Shown one piece after another: positions 1-8,235 of a stretch of 34,285 nucleotides of DNA. The stretch lies in NCBI RefSeq assembly GCF_938045405.1, contig NZ_CALIMW010000297.1, positions 1 through 34,285 of the forward strand. Direction: 5' to 3'. The notes below the pieces were generated by a model. The model saw only the letters and a list, made by a program, of their open reading frames with translations, made no database searches and was not told the origin of the DNA. Both the position numbers and the translations under genes were made by a program. How positions within the stretch are numbered: the stretch's first letter is position 1; each line of letters begins with the position of its first letter. The stretch comes from an uncultured Campylobacter sp. (GTDB lineage Bacteria > Campylobacterota > Campylobacteria > Campylobacterales > Campylobacteraceae).

Positions 1-2
1 AA

Positions 3-332
3 ACGAAGCAGAGCAAAAGCGCGGCACAGACGGGAGAGGATGTGCGCTCGGCGCGGGCGGACGAAAGCGCAAGCAAAAATGCGCGGCAACGCGGCAGAGA
101 TGAAAAGAGCGCGCGCTGGAAAAACGCCGAAGAGGTCATCGCAGCGGCAAGTCTCGAGTTCGCGCCGCTTTTGCACTCATATCTGGACGAGCTTTTTAAA
201 TTGCAGCCGAACGAGAGCGCGTATTACGCGGAGTATCCGTGGCGCGGGCTTAGTTACGAGAGCTCGCAAATCTGGCGCGAGAAGCTTGCGGATCCGCAGA
301 CGAGCAGGGATGAGCGGCAAAAAATTTTTTAG
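3..332 (+). pseudogene. 5' part of a frameshifted DUF1963-like gene (left-truncated)
   Basis: This frame is open from the window edge to a TAG at 330-332, so its true start lies outside. The translation looks like real protein (for example LQPNESAYYAEYPWRGLSYE, about residues 65-84 of the visible part), whereas the overlapping frame that starts at the ATG at 40 is Arg/Lys/Ser-rich and looks like a shadow. The stop falls immediately after an A6T6 tract (319-330). Removing one base from the tract would join this part smoothly to the following frame, which carries the rest of the protein. I infer one gene split by a +1 base in a homopolymer: a pseudogene, a slippage-switched gene or a sequencing error. 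No function can be read from this part alone. Confidence 0.6.
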
Positions 333-1518
333 TTGCTTGCTGCAAACCCGCGATCCGCGAAACGTAAAATTTGCCTGCGAGTTCGCGCTTGCGGAGGATT
401 TTTTCGATCGCCCGTGCGATTTACTCGAATATATAGGCTACTGGCTGGAGGCCGTGGGATTTACTTTTGAGCGGACTAAATTTGACGCAGACGGCGCGGC
501 TCAAATGGCAGCAAATGAAATTTTAAAAATGGATGCGGGCAAATGCGGCGGCGCCAAGCAAACCCAACCTAGCGAGCGCGACATATCGCAGATGTCAAAC
601 GAGCCGGGCGGCGGTACTTCAGCGTCGTTGCAAGCGGATGAGCGCGACGTATCGCGTAAAAATTTAGATGAAGCGTGCGATGCGGCAAGCGCCGTTAAAT
701 TTAACGCTGGCGAGTTAAAATCGGCAGCGAGCCAAAATTTTAAAGCGTGCGCAGCTGAACACGGCTCTAAATTTAATTCAAACGAGCCAGCCGCCGACAA
801 ATCACAAAAAGCGCCGAACTATGAAATAAGCTTTGGCGGCGAGAAATTCAGGCTCAAAAGATACTGCAGCCAGCGCGTGTATCATATAATCTTTCCGCGC
901 GGCTATTTCGGCGCGCCCTATGCGCCGCATCTGGCGAAGCACCATCCGACCTGGCGGTTTGAGGGCGGCGAGGCGGGATATAGGCTCGGCGGGGTTTTGG
1001 ATGAGGCGGACGGCGATGTGCAAAATCCGCTATTTCATCTCATCACGCTTGATCCGCTGCCCCGTGAACTGCCCGTACGCTCGCTGCCTCGCCTAATCCT
1101 CGCCGCGCATGTTAGAGAGATAAACGAGGGCGAGGTAGTCTTTTACGAGCACGACGCGCAGGGTATGCCGCGACGTATCGGCGAAAGGACGCAGGTCGAA
1201 TACGCATTTGACGAACCGATAAAGGAGTGCGAAGTAGTACTTGCGCCCACGCCGGCGCGCTGGGCGGCTCAGGACTGGGGGATGTCAAACAGCAGGCAAA
1301 ACCTCGCGCGCATCGGCGGCGAGCCCTCGTGGATACAGGGTGCGCAGGTGCCGACGTGTCCGATATGCGGCGAAAAGATGGAGTTTTTGATGCAGCTTGA
1401 CAGAGAGCTTCCAAGCTGCGAGCAAGGCGGCGAGGTATATTTCGGCAGCGGCGGGATCTTGTACGCGTTTTGGTGCGAACGGACGCGGGTGAGCGGGTTT
1501 TTTATGCAGTGCACGTGA
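310..1518 (+). CDS. DUF1963 (YwqG-like) protein, 3' part of the frameshifted gene
   Basis: ATG at 310 is the first start in this frame beyond the shadow region, but the natural N-terminus is probably the upstream frame joined across the A6T6 tract at 319-330. The C-terminal 230 residues resemble the DUF1963/YwqG family: a GGEPSWIQ block, then CPICGEKM with C350 and C353 (counting from 310) as a likely metal-binding pair, a QLD block, and an Asp/Gly-type end (GSGGILYAFWC). Residues about 60-170 are low-complexity (Ala, Ser, Asn, Asp, Lys) and interrupt two well-formed segments, so they look like an in-frame insertion. The family's role is unknown; members often sit in toxin-immunity clusters, which is suggestive only. 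The 3' end is duplicated in decayed form at 2011-2096. Confidence 0.6.
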   Translation: MSGKKFFSCLLQTRDPRNVKFACEFALAEDFFDRPCDLLEYIGYWLEAVGFTFERTKFDADGAAQMAANEILKMDAGKCGGAKQTQPSERDISQMSNEPGGGTSASLQADERDVSRKNLDEACDAASAVKFNAGELKSAASQNFKACAAEHGSKFNSNEPAADKSQKAPNYEISFGGEKFRLKRYCSQRVYHIIFPRGYFGAPYAPHLAKHHPTWRFEGGEAGYRLGGVLDEADGDVQNPLFHLITLDPLPRELPVRSLPRLILAAHVREINEGEVVFYEHDAQGMPRRIGERTQVEYAFDEPIKECEVVLAPTPARWAAQDWGMSNSRQNLARIGGEPSWIQGAQVPTCPICGEKMEFLMQLDRELPSCEQGGEVYFGSGGILYAFWCERTRVSGFFMQCT

Positions 1519-1995
1519 GTGAAATTTTGGAAAAATGCGCAAATGGACAAACGGATGATCACGGCGAAAATAAAAAGAAGGGGCAATGTTTGGTATTTTG
1601 ACGATTATTTTAAGTCGCTTCGCAAGAATGAAAACGAAATAGCAAAGCCTATCAGGCAGTTCGTCTTGGATCCGAAAAGGTATCTGTTTAATACAAAAGA
1701 GACCCTTCACGACGCCGTTTTGACTGAATTTAAATTTGGCATTTTAAAAAACGAAGATAGACTGACGATGAAATTTTTATCGTCCTACCGAGATAGAAAT
1801 TTTAAATTAGTTTTCAAAAACGTCTTAGCCATCCGCTTCAAAATGGACGACAAGAGCTTTAAAAATAACGATCTGATAGTTCATCAATTTTCGCTAAAGC
1901 CTAGAAGCGTTTGCGAGTATGATTTTATCTTTGCGAGCGGACAGAGGATAACCGTAAAATTTAAACGGCTTGAGATCATTGAGGAATTCTTGTAG
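1519..1995 (+). CDS. Small protein of unknown function
   Basis: I do not recognise this 150-158 residue protein. It is Lys/Arg/Phe-rich, predicted soluble, with no signal peptide, membrane segment or catalytic motif; it looks mostly beta-strand (for example FKLVFKNVLAIRFKM, then a C-terminal ITVKFKRLEIIEEFL). The GTG at 1519 directly follows the TGA of the preceding gene; ATG at 1543 or 1555 is equally possible, and neither has a clear Shine-Dalgarno sequence. It lies between the 3' end of the DUF1963-like gene and a decayed copy of that same 3' end, so it seems to have arrived or been duplicated together with a neighbouring gene copy. An immunity-type role would fit such a position, but nothing in the sequence proves it. 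Confidence 0.6.
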   Translation: MKFWKNAQMDKRMITAKIKRRGNVWYFDDYFKSLRKNENEIAKPIRQFVLDPKRYLFNTKETLHDAVLTEFKFGILKNEDRLTMKFLSSYRDRNFKLVFKNVLAIRFKMDDKSFKNNDLIVHQFSLKPRSVCEYDFIFASGQRITVKFKRLEIIEEFL

Positions 1996-2010
1996 GAGCG
2001 CCGCGTTGTG

Positions 2011-2096
2011 GGCGGCGGGATTTTGCGTATTTTGGTGCGAATGGACGCGGGCGGGCGCGTTTTTATGCGGTGCGTGAGCTAAAATTTTGCAAAATC
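2011..2096 (+). pseudogene. Decayed duplicate of the DUF1963 gene 3' end
   Basis: This stretch aligns with 1449-1536 with a few small gaps. It reads GFCVFWCEWTRAGAFLCGA followed by a stop, against GILYAFWCERTRVSGFFMQCT and a stop in the intact copy. The similarity continues some 15-20 bases past both stops. No start or upstream coding remains in this copy. Confidence 0.6.
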
Positions 2097-2210
2097 CTAA
2101 ACGAAAATCGTAAAATTTTAAGCAAAATTTATTCTAAGATAATAAAGCGGCAAAATTTGCCGAGCATTTCGGCGCGTAAAATTTTTTAGCTTGTTCGGCG
2201 AGAATATGTA

Positions 2211-2237
2211 AATTTACGCAGAGCCTAAGCGTAAATT
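2211..2237. terminator. Hairpin spanning the ftsY stop codon
   Basis: AATTTACGC at 2211-2219 and GCGTAAATT at 2229-2237 form a perfect 9-bp inverted repeat with a 9-base loop. It covers the ftsY stop (2225-2227, minus strand). There is no clean T-run after it, so it may be a weak terminator or an mRNA 3'-end structure rather than a classic intrinsic terminator. Confidence 0.3.
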
Positions 2238-3088
2238 CCCTCCACCAGCGTCTCTACGAACTGATCCGAGTTAAATTCCGCCAAATCCTCCATCCGCTCG
2301 CCCACACCGACGAAAAGTATCGGCAGCCGCAGTTCGCGTGCTATGGCGAAAAGTGCGCCGCCTTTGGGCGTGCCGTCGAGCTTCGTGATGATAATGCCGT
2401 CGAGCCTTACGATCTCGTTGAACGCCCTAGCTTGCGCGACGCTGTGATTGCCCTGAGTGGCGTCGAGCACGATGATCTTGCGGTGCGGTGCGCCGCTTTT
2501 TGCGCGGTCGCAGATGCGCACGATCTTCTCTAGTTCCGCGGCTAAATTTTTCTGATTTTGAAGACGTCCGGCGGTGTCGATCAGGACGCGATCGATGTTT
2601 TTAGCGCTAGCCGAGCTTACGGTGTCAAACGCCACAGCAGCGGGATCGTGCCCCTGCGCGGTCGCTACGATCGGTAAATTTAGAATCTGCGCCCATTTTT
2701 TTAATTGCTCGACCGCGCCCGCACGAAAGGTATCGCATGCGCCTAAAATCACGCTTTGGCCGCTATTTTTATATAAATTTGCAAGCTTTGCGGTTGTCGT
2801 AGTTTTGCCCGCGCCGTTTACGCCGATGATGAGCTCTACGAACGGCTTCTCATCTGCGGCTTTAGCGATCTCGTAATCGAAATAGCTCTTCAAAACGCCC
2901 TTGAGATCATCTTTTGCGACTAGCTTTTTTTCGGGAAGTTTTTCTAAAATTTCTTCCACGAGCTCGTAGCCTACGTCGGCTTCAAGCAGCATCTCTTCTA
3001 GGATTTCTTTTGAAATTTTATCTTCGCTTTTCGCGCCTCGCATCGCGTCTATGGTCTTGCTAAGCCCTTTTTTAAAAAATTCGAACAT
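2225..3088 (-). CDS. ftsY: Signal recognition particle receptor FtsY
   Basis: FtsY is the membrane-associated SRP GTPase that docks ribosome-nascent-chain-SRP complexes on the Sec translocon. The 287-residue protein has only a short N-terminal helix region before the NG domain, as is usual for Campylobacter and unlike the long acidic E. coli form. All GTPase motifs are present: GVNGAGKTTTT (89-99), DTFRAGA (119-125), DTAGR (171-175), TKLDG (235-239) and a C-terminal GVGERMEDL. The start ATG overlaps the stop of the upstream lipoprotein gene in a TGATG arrangement, so the two are translationally coupled and share the promoter at about 3700. The identification is secure. Confidence 0.97.
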   Translation of the reverse strand: MFEFFKKGLSKTIDAMRGAKSEDKISKEILEEMLLEADVGYELVEEILEKLPEKKLVAKDDLKGVLKSYFDYEIAKAADEKPFVELIIGVNGAGKTTTTAKLANLYKNSGQSVILGACDTFRAGAVEQLKKWAQILNLPIVATAQGHDPAAVAFDTVSSASAKNIDRVLIDTAGRLQNQKNLAAELEKIVRICDRAKSGAPHRKIIVLDATQGNHSVAQARAFNEIVRLDGIIITKLDGTPKGGALFAIARELRLPILFVGVGERMEDLAEFNSDQFVETLVEGIYA

Positions 3089-3669
3089 CAGAAAATTTTC
3101 TCCAATTCGGTCATTAAAATTTCTTCCGGCATCAGCCCGAAATATTGCGCGCTAAACTCGCCCTTTTCGTCGTATATCGCCATATACGGCACTTCGTTTA
3201 TGCCGCCTAGCGCCTTTGTAAAAAAGTCCGTCCCTTCGCCGTAAGCGATCGCGTAGTTTACCTCGTGCGCGCTTGCATAGGTTTTTGCATCGTCTAAATT
3301 TGCGTCACCGATCATTACGCCGATTATGTCAAGCTTGCCGGAGTAGGCTTGTTTGGCGGCATTTAGCGCGCTTACCTGCACGGCGCAGGCGTCGCACCAC
3401 GGCGTAAAAAACGCAAATAGCGTCACGGTGGAGTTATTATCGATGTTAAAACCCTGTTTTGTCTTTTGCATATTTAAAATTTTGCCGTTACTAAGCTGAA
3501 GGGTAAAAGGAGCGGTATAATCGACTTGGATCACGGCTTCGGTTTCGGGCTGCGGCTGCGTGGCGTTGGCCTCGGTCGGGGTATCGCTTGATTTTTTATC
3601 CTCATCATCGCCGCAACCCGCAAGAAACAAAACAGCCGTAAAAAGTGCTAGAAAAAAACGAAATTTCAT
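3088..3669 (-). CDS. TlpA/thioredoxin-like lipoprotein
   Basis: The 193-residue protein begins with a lipoprotein signal peptide ending LAGC (lipid-modified C19), followed by an acidic, Thr/Pro-rich linker (about 20-48) and a thioredoxin fold. The redox motif is PWCDAC, with C92 and C95. A cis-Pro-type segment, NEVPYMAIYD, lies toward the C-terminus. It is expected to sit on the periplasmic face of a membrane and to reduce or oxidise thiols of exported proteins, possibly in cytochrome c maturation or envelope redox repair; the substrate cannot be told from sequence. It is the first gene of a two-gene minus-strand operon with ftsY, which matches the usual Campylobacter neighbourhood. Confidence 0.88.
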   Translation of the reverse strand: MKFRFFLALFTAVLFLAGCGDDEDKKSSDTPTEANATQPQPETEAVIQVDYTAPFTLQLSNGKILNMQKTKQGFNIDNNSTVTLFAFFTPWCDACAVQVSALNAAKQAYSGKLDIIGVMIGDANLDDAKTYASAHEVNYAIAYGEGTDFFTKALGGINEVPYMAIYDEKGEFSAQYFGLMPEEILMTELEKIF

Positions 3670-3695
3670 AATAAACCTTAAAATTTAATCGCAAG

Positions 3696-3701
3696 ATTAT
3701 A
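3696..3701 (-). promoter_or_regulatory. -10 box for the lipoprotein-ftsY operon
   Basis: On the minus strand the sequence TTTTTGTATAAT gives a perfect TATAAT with the T-rich upstream run and extended -10 G typical of Campylobacter sigma-70 promoters. It lies about 27 bases before the ATG at 3669. Confidence 0.6.
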
Positions 3702-3712
3702 CAAAAACTAGC

Positions 3713-3718
3713 TAAAAT
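3713..3718 (+). promoter_or_regulatory. -10 box for the cyclo-ligase-rny operon
   Basis: TAAAAT in the divergent 80-base gap, about 30 bases before the ATG at 3750, on the opposite strand to the TATAAT at 3696-3701. It is the best plus-strand candidate but is one base off consensus. Confidence 0.4.
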
Positions 3719-3749
3719 AAGCGTTAAAATTTTATAAAAGGCTTAAGCT

Positions 3750-4367
3750 ATGCAAAAGAATGAATTTAGAGCAATTTGCAAATCGCGTCTAAAATCTCAC
3801 GCCGCGCGCGCGGCTAGATGCGAGCATTACGCACTTTTATGGCGGCTGGAGCGGCTGATAAAATTTTTAAAAGCGCGTAAAATTTTGATATTTTTGCCGA
3901 TGAGCTACGAGCCGAACGTTTTGATTTTAAGAAAAAAGCTATCAAAAAGCTGCGAATTTTACGTTCCGTTTATGGTGGATATTAGTTTAAAAATGGTAAG
4001 ATTGCGCCAGCCTTTTAAAATTTCGCGCTTTGGGTTGCGCCAGACGCTTCCGCAAAACGGGTATTTTAAAAAGGTCGATCTAGCCGTGGTTCCAGCTATC
4101 GGAGTGGATGGCGCAATGGCTAGAATAGGACATGGGAAAGGATTTTACGATATGTTTTTTTCAGGTCTGAAGCTTAAGCCCGCAATCGCGTTCGTGAGTA
4201 TAAAAGACTGCTTTTGCAGCGAAATTTTATCGCTTGATCACGACGTAAAGGGTGATTTTTACATAACTCCGAGCCAAAATTACCTAAAAAGAGGAAAGTA
4301 TGATAGAGATTTTAATCGCCTTGTGCGCTCTTGCGGTGGGCGCTGGCATAGGATACTTAGTAGCTAG
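3750..4367 (+). CDS. 5-formyltetrahydrofolate cyclo-ligase family protein
   Basis: This family converts 5-formyl-THF to 5,10-methenyl-THF using ATP in cytosolic one-carbon metabolism. The 205-residue protein carries the family signature DLAVVPAIGVD followed by ARIGHGKGFYD (about residues 110-137), including the Gly-rich phosphate-binding loop. The N-terminal basic helix, MQKNEFRAICKSRLKS, is typical. The reading frame runs 68 bases into the rny gene; the last 22 or so residues after YITPSQNYL are not conserved-looking, so the overlap is real in sequence but the tail may be dispensable. It is co-transcribed with rny and has a divergent promoter region with the lipoprotein gene. Confidence 0.85.
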   Translation: MQKNEFRAICKSRLKSHAARAARCEHYALLWRLERLIKFLKARKILIFLPMSYEPNVLILRKKLSKSCEFYVPFMVDISLKMVRLRQPFKISRFGLRQTLPQNGYFKKVDLAVVPAIGVDGAMARIGHGKGFYDMFFSGLKLKPAIAFVSIKDCFCSEILSLDHDVKGDFYITPSQNYLKRGKYDRDFNRLVRSCGGRWHRILSS

Positions 4368-5853
4368 AAAGATCAATAACGCCAATTACGATTTTTTCGT
4401 AGAACAAGCTAAAGCTAAAGCCAAAGCTATAGAATTTGAAGCCGAGGGCATCTTGCGAAATTCTAAAATTTCGGTGCAGGAAGCGGAGTTTGAAGCTAAG
4501 AAAAAATACGAAGATAAGGCAAGCAAACTGCAGAAAGAATTTAACGTTAAATTTGACGAGCTCGGCAAAAAGGAGCACGCGCTTCTAACCGAGCAAGAGA
4601 TTTTAAAAGACAGCAAAAAAGAGCTCGAAAGCGCCAAAAAAGAGGCGAAATTCCTCTACGAAGAGGGCTCAAATTTAAAGAAAAGCTATGAAGAGAAGCT
4701 AGCTGAAGCGCTTAAAGTTTTGGAGCGCGTGGCGGGCTTTACGCAGGACGAGGCGCGCGCGCAGGTGCTTAAGAAGGTCGAGGAGCAAAGCCGCACCGAC
4801 ATCGCTCACATCGTGCGAAAATATGAAGAAGAAGCCAAAAAAGAGGCGCGAAAAAAGGCAAATTATATTTTGGCGCAGGCTACGTCGCGCTTTGCGGGCG
4901 AATTTGCCGCCGAGCGACTTATCAACGTCGTAAATATCAAAAATGACGAGCTTAAAGGCCGCATCATCGGCAAGGAGGGGCGCAACATAAAGGCGCTTGA
5001 GATGACTCTTGGCGTGGACGTCATCATCGACGATACCCCGAATGCGATCATCGTAAGCTCTCACAACCTCTACCGTCGCGCCATCGCCGTTCGCGTCATC
5101 GAAACGCTTATCGAGGATGGCAGAATTCAGCCTGCGCGCATCGAGGACATCTACAAAAAAGTAAGCGACGAATTTGAAGCTAGTATCGCCGAAGAGGGCG
5201 AAAATATCGTAATGGATCTAGGTCTTAGCAAAATTCACCCCGAAATTTTAAAACTCATCGGCAAGCTTAAATTTCGCGCCAGCTACGGGCAGAACGCCCT
5301 TGCGCACAGCCTTGAGGTCGCACATCTTGCGGGCATCATCGCCGCAGAAACGGGCGGAGATCAAAAGCTAGCTAAGCGAGCAGGCCTACTTCACGACATC
5401 GGCAAGGCGCTAACTCACGAGTACGAGGGCTCGCACGTGGATCTGGGCGCCGAAGTTTGCCGCCGCTACAAAGAGCATCCGGTGGTGATAAACGCTATCT
5501 ACGCCCACCACGGTCACGAGGAGGCTACGAGCGTAGAAAGTGCCGCAGTCTGTGCCGCAGACGCGCTAAGCGCCGCGCGCCCGGGCGCTAGACGAGAGGT
5601 GCTAGAGAGCTATCTAAAGCGCGTTAGCGACATCGAAGCGATCGCGATGAGTAAAACGGGCGTCAAGCAGGCCTATGCGATCAACGCAGGCCGCGAGATC
5701 CGCGTCATTGCAAATGCTAAGCTTATGAACGACGATGAGGCGGTTTTGGTCGCTAAAGAGATCGCTTCGGAGATCCAAGATAAGGTTCAATTCCCAGGCG
5801 AAATCAAGGTTAACGTCATACGCGAGCTTCGCGCGGTCGAGATAGCCAAATAA
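4300..5853 (+). CDS. rny: Ribonuclease Y
   Basis: RNase Y is a membrane-anchored endoribonuclease that starts mRNA decay. The 517 residues show the full layout: one N-terminal transmembrane helix (about 2-22), a long charged coiled coil (30-190), a KH domain with GRIIGKEGRNI (220-230), and an HD domain with H336, the HD pair H365-D366 (LLHDIGKAL) and a downstream HHGHEE. The ATG at 4300 is preceded by AGAGGAAAG at good spacing, and it lies inside the 3' end of the cyclo-ligase gene, implying coupling. Length is normal for the family. Confidence 0.96.
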   Translation: MIEILIALCALAVGAGIGYLVARKINNANYDFFVEQAKAKAKAIEFEAEGILRNSKISVQEAEFEAKKKYEDKASKLQKEFNVKFDELGKKEHALLTEQEILKDSKKELESAKKEAKFLYEEGSNLKKSYEEKLAEALKVLERVAGFTQDEARAQVLKKVEEQSRTDIAHIVRKYEEEAKKEARKKANYILAQATSRFAGEFAAERLINVVNIKNDELKGRIIGKEGRNIKALEMTLGVDVIIDDTPNAIIVSSHNLYRRAIAVRVIETLIEDGRIQPARIEDIYKKVSDEFEASIAEEGENIVMDLGLSKIHPEILKLIGKLKFRASYGQNALAHSLEVAHLAGIIAAETGGDQKLAKRAGLLHDIGKALTHEYEGSHVDLGAEVCRRYKEHPVVINAIYAHHGHEEATSVESAAVCAADALSAARPGARREVLESYLKRVSDIEAIAMSKTGVKQAYAINAGREIRVIANAKLMNDDEAVLVAKEIASEIQDKVQFPGEIKVNVIRELRAVEIAK

Positions 5854-5863
5854 GGAGTATGAA

Positions 5864-6445
5864 ATGAAAAAATTTATAATCGTTTTATTTTTGCTTTTTA
5901 ACGCGGCATTTGCCGATGATGAGCTCATCATCAACAGCGCAAGCGCCTATTCGTCGGTAATGCGCACAAACTCGCAGTACAAGTATCTAGCGCAACAAGC
6001 CCGCGCGATAGTGATCTTTCCGAGCGTAAAAAAGCTGGGCTTCATCATAGGCGGAATGTACGGCGAGGGGATCATCATCTACAATAATGACGGCGCGCAT
6101 AGTGTAAGCGGTGCTGAGATCAGCAGCGCTAGCGTAGGACTTCAGATCGGCTATGAGGATAATTATCTAGTCATTTTCGTAATGCATGACGATGTAATCC
6201 AAAAAATGCGAAATTCCCAAATCACGCTTTCGGGCGACGCTACGGCAGTTGCAGGTAACTACAGCGCCGATTCTGGCTCTTTAGATGTGCTAAATCAAGA
6301 TATGTACGTCTTTACGAATAAAGGCGGGCTGTTTGCGGGCGTGAGCCTGGGCGGTTCGGTGCTAGAGACCAAAAACGACCGCGCTTTTGATCCAAATACC
6401 GAGGGCTATGCGCTTTTGATGCGAGTAATCGGCGCAGATGAGTAA
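5864..6445 (+). CDS. Exported SYLF-domain (Ysc84/DUF500) protein
   Basis: The 193-residue protein has a signal peptide (MKKFIIVLFLLFNAAFA, 1-17) and then a SYLF domain: ARAIVIFPSVKKLGFIIGG, a GAEISSASVGLQIG block and a C-terminal GLFAGVSLGGSVL block, the usual three conserved parts. The domain binds phosphoinositide-type lipids in eukaryotes; the bacterial periplasmic role is not known. It starts 10 bases after the rny stop with a GGAG ribosome site, so it is probably the last gene of the 3750-6445 operon. Confidence 0.85.
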   Translation: MKKFIIVLFLLFNAAFADDELIINSASAYSSVMRTNSQYKYLAQQARAIVIFPSVKKLGFIIGGMYGEGIIIYNNDGAHSVSGAEISSASVGLQIGYEDNYLVIFVMHDDVIQKMRNSQITLSGDATAVAGNYSADSGSLDVLNQDMYVFTNKGGLFAGVSLGGSVLETKNDRAFDPNTEGYALLMRVIGADE

Positions 6446-6925
6446 AATTTAGCTAAAGATGCTAAGGCGCATAGCTTAGCGAAAAATTTTGCTTTATGGG
6501 CGTTTTATTAGCGGCTTGGAATTTTGCTCGCGTAATTTCTGCAGAATAATAGACTTGGGTGCGTAATTTTATTGCAATTCGCGGGGTGGGAGGCATTTGA
6601 GGATATCGCGTAAGTCCTGCGTAATTCGCAAGTTACTTTTAATTCTAAAGAAGTCGAAATTTTGTCATTAAATTTATAGTCGCAAAATTTTACCGCTAAA
6701 TTTTGCGGTGATTTTACTTGATGTCTAGAAATTTTATTTTAGAATTTCGCTCAATATTTTGCGGCGAAATTTTGTATTTTGCGACAGCTGCGCGGAATTT
6801 TAAATTTAATGTCACAGCAAAATCAAGTGGCGTCGTGGGACGTTATAGTGAAGTTTTCGCGCCGAATTTTAAAGCTGCTTTAGTCAAAATTTATAGAATT
6901 TTATACGATCTAATGAAAGGATTCG
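6446..6925. other. 480-base gap before the DedA gene
   Basis: Apart from the weak hairpin near its left end, the gap holds many AAATTT/AATTTTGC words and no convincing gene. An open frame from 6718 continues into the DedA gene out of frame, but its translation is Phe/Asn/Lys-biased as expected from the AATTTT words and looks non-coding. A possible -10 box, TAGAAT within TTTATAGAATTTT near 6893, lies about 28 bases before the DedA start. Confidence 0.5.
6461..6490 (+). terminator. Possible terminator after the rny operon
   Basis: GCTAAG (6461-6466) and CTTAGC (6475-6480) make a 6-bp stem with an 8-base loop, followed by GAAAAATTTT. The stem is short and the T-run weak, so the call is tentative. 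Confidence 0.35.
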
Positions 6926-7489
6926 ATGGAATCGATGTTTGCAAACCTCCATACGTGGGGGTATCTGATACTGTTTTTGTATTCGCTGGGCGGAGGATTT
7001 TTGGCGCTTGCGGCGGCGGGCGTGCTAAGCTCGGCCGGTGAGCTCAATATCGTCTTATGCATCGTAATCGCCTGCATATCGAACTTCATAGGCGATTCGG
7101 GGCTGTTTTTAGTAAGCCGCTACAATAAAAAAGAGATCATGCCCTATCTGCGCAAACAGCGCCGCAACCTTGCTCTGGCGCAGATTTTGTTTCGCAAATA
7201 CGGCGACCGCATAATTTTAATCAAAAAATTCATCTACGGCCTCAAAACCCTCGTACCGATCGCGATCGGCATCACAAAATATTCATTTTTAAAATTTAGC
7301 GTCATCAATGCCGTAAGCTCGCTCATTTGGGCGCTTGTGGTAGGGCTACTGAGCTACTACGCGGGTGATTTCGTGCGCGAGCTCTATATGCATATCAAGG
7401 ACGCGCCGTGGATCGCTCCGCTGGCTCTAGGCGCGATAGTAGCGGCGATCGTGCTCTATTTTCGCTTCGCCACGCGTAAAAGAGGCTAG
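6926..7489 (+). CDS. DedA family membrane protein
   Basis: DedA proteins are inner-membrane proteins proposed to move undecaprenyl phosphate or other lipids across the membrane. This 187-residue member shows the family pattern: an N-terminal re-entrant hydrophobic pair, a GDSGLFLVSRY segment (about 54-64), a basic cytosolic loop, then KKFIYGLKTLVPIAIGI, where the conserved basic residue precedes the second re-entrant loop, and C-terminal helices ending in a Lys/Arg tail. ATG at 6926 follows GAAAGGATTCG. The barnase-like gene follows after two bases, so they are probably transcribed together. Confidence 0.85.
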   Translation: MESMFANLHTWGYLILFLYSLGGGFLALAAAGVLSSAGELNIVLCIVIACISNFIGDSGLFLVSRYNKKEIMPYLRKQRRNLALAQILFRKYGDRIILIKKFIYGLKTLVPIAIGITKYSFLKFSVINAVSSLIWALVVGLLSYYAGDFVRELYMHIKDAPWIAPLALGAIVAAIVLYFRFATRKRG

Positions 7490-7491
7490 CG

Positions 7492-8235
7492 GTGGCAAAA
7501 AAGCTGATCCCGCTCGCAATTTTCGCAGCACTTCTTTTGGTGCTAAATTTCATCTCCAATTCGCGCAGCCCCGCGACTAAAGATGAGCGGATTTTTACCT
7601 CCAAAACCCTGGATGCTGCGTCGCGTAAAGGCGGCGTGCAAAATTCTGTAAGCAGCACCGATCGTAAAATTTCAAGCTCGCAAAATCCTGCAAGTAGCGT
7701 CGGTGCAAAAGATGAGAGCGGCGCAAGAAACGCAGACGGCGAAGCAGAGCGCGAGGCAGACCTAGGAGATTTAAAATCTCATCCGCGAGAAAACGAGCCC
7801 GCCGAGGCAAATCCTAAAGATGAGGCGGATATCCACAGGCGGAGCAGCGTAGATTACGAAGCTTCACATTCACAAAATCCCGCCGAAAATTTTAAAAATC
7901 AGCTTGCGGACGAGCCCTGCATAAGCAGGGAGTGCGTGAGCGCTCATATCCGTCGTACGGGGTCTTTGCCGCAAAATTTCATCACGAAAAAGCAGGCCGG
8001 TGAGCTTGGCTGGCAGGGCGGTGATCTGTGGCGATACGCGCGCGGTAAGAGCATCGGCGGCGACCGCTTCGGCAATTTTGAGCGTAGACTACCTGATAAA
8101 AAGGGACGGACTTGGCGCGAATGCGACATCGAGTATCGCGGCGGCCCGCGCGGCGCGAAGCGGCTGATATTTTCAAACGACGGGCTGATCTTCTATACCG
8201 CCGATCATTACGAAAGCTTCGAGCGCGTGCAATGA
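7492..8235 (+). CDS. Barnase-type ribonuclease with N-terminal anchor and long linker
   Basis: Residues 148-247 match barnase (guanyl-preferring microbial RNase): SLPQNFITKK, GKSIGGDRF, GRTWRECDIEY and a C-terminal TADHYESF. All key barnase positions are kept: K166 (barnase K27), general base E210 (E73), R220 and R224 (R83, R87) and H239 (H102). The start is GTG 7492, two bases after the DedA stop, with AGAGG upstream. Residues 5-22 are hydrophobic, a signal anchor or uncleaved signal, so the enzyme is probably exported or membrane-tethered. Residues 25-140 are a disordered Ser/Asp/Glu/Asn linker. C143 and C148, just before the fold, could form a disulfide outside the cytosol. The barstar-like gene overlaps its stop. 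The ribonuclease identity is firm; whether it acts on rival cells, on the host or on scavenged RNA is inference. Confidence 0.92.
   Translation: MAKKLIPLAIFAALLLVLNFISNSRSPATKDERIFTSKTLDAASRKGGVQNSVSSTDRKISSSQNPASSVGAKDESGARNADGEAEREADLGDLKSHPRENEPAEANPKDEADIHRRSSVDYEASHSQNPAENFKNQLADEPCISRECVSAHIRRTGSLPQNFITKKQAGELGWQGGDLWRYARGKSIGGDRFGNFERRLPDKKGRTWRECDIEYRGGPRGAKRLIFSNDGLIFYTADHYESFERVQ

Noticed and set aside
40..309. In-frame N-terminal extension of the DUF1963-like ORF from ATG 40
   Set aside because: Its Arg/Lys/Ser-rich translation looks like a shadow of the better frame that is open from the window edge.
6718..7041. 107-codon open frame before and into the DedA gene
   Set aside because: Biased composition from AATTTT words, no ribosome site, and it overlaps a clear gene out of frame.
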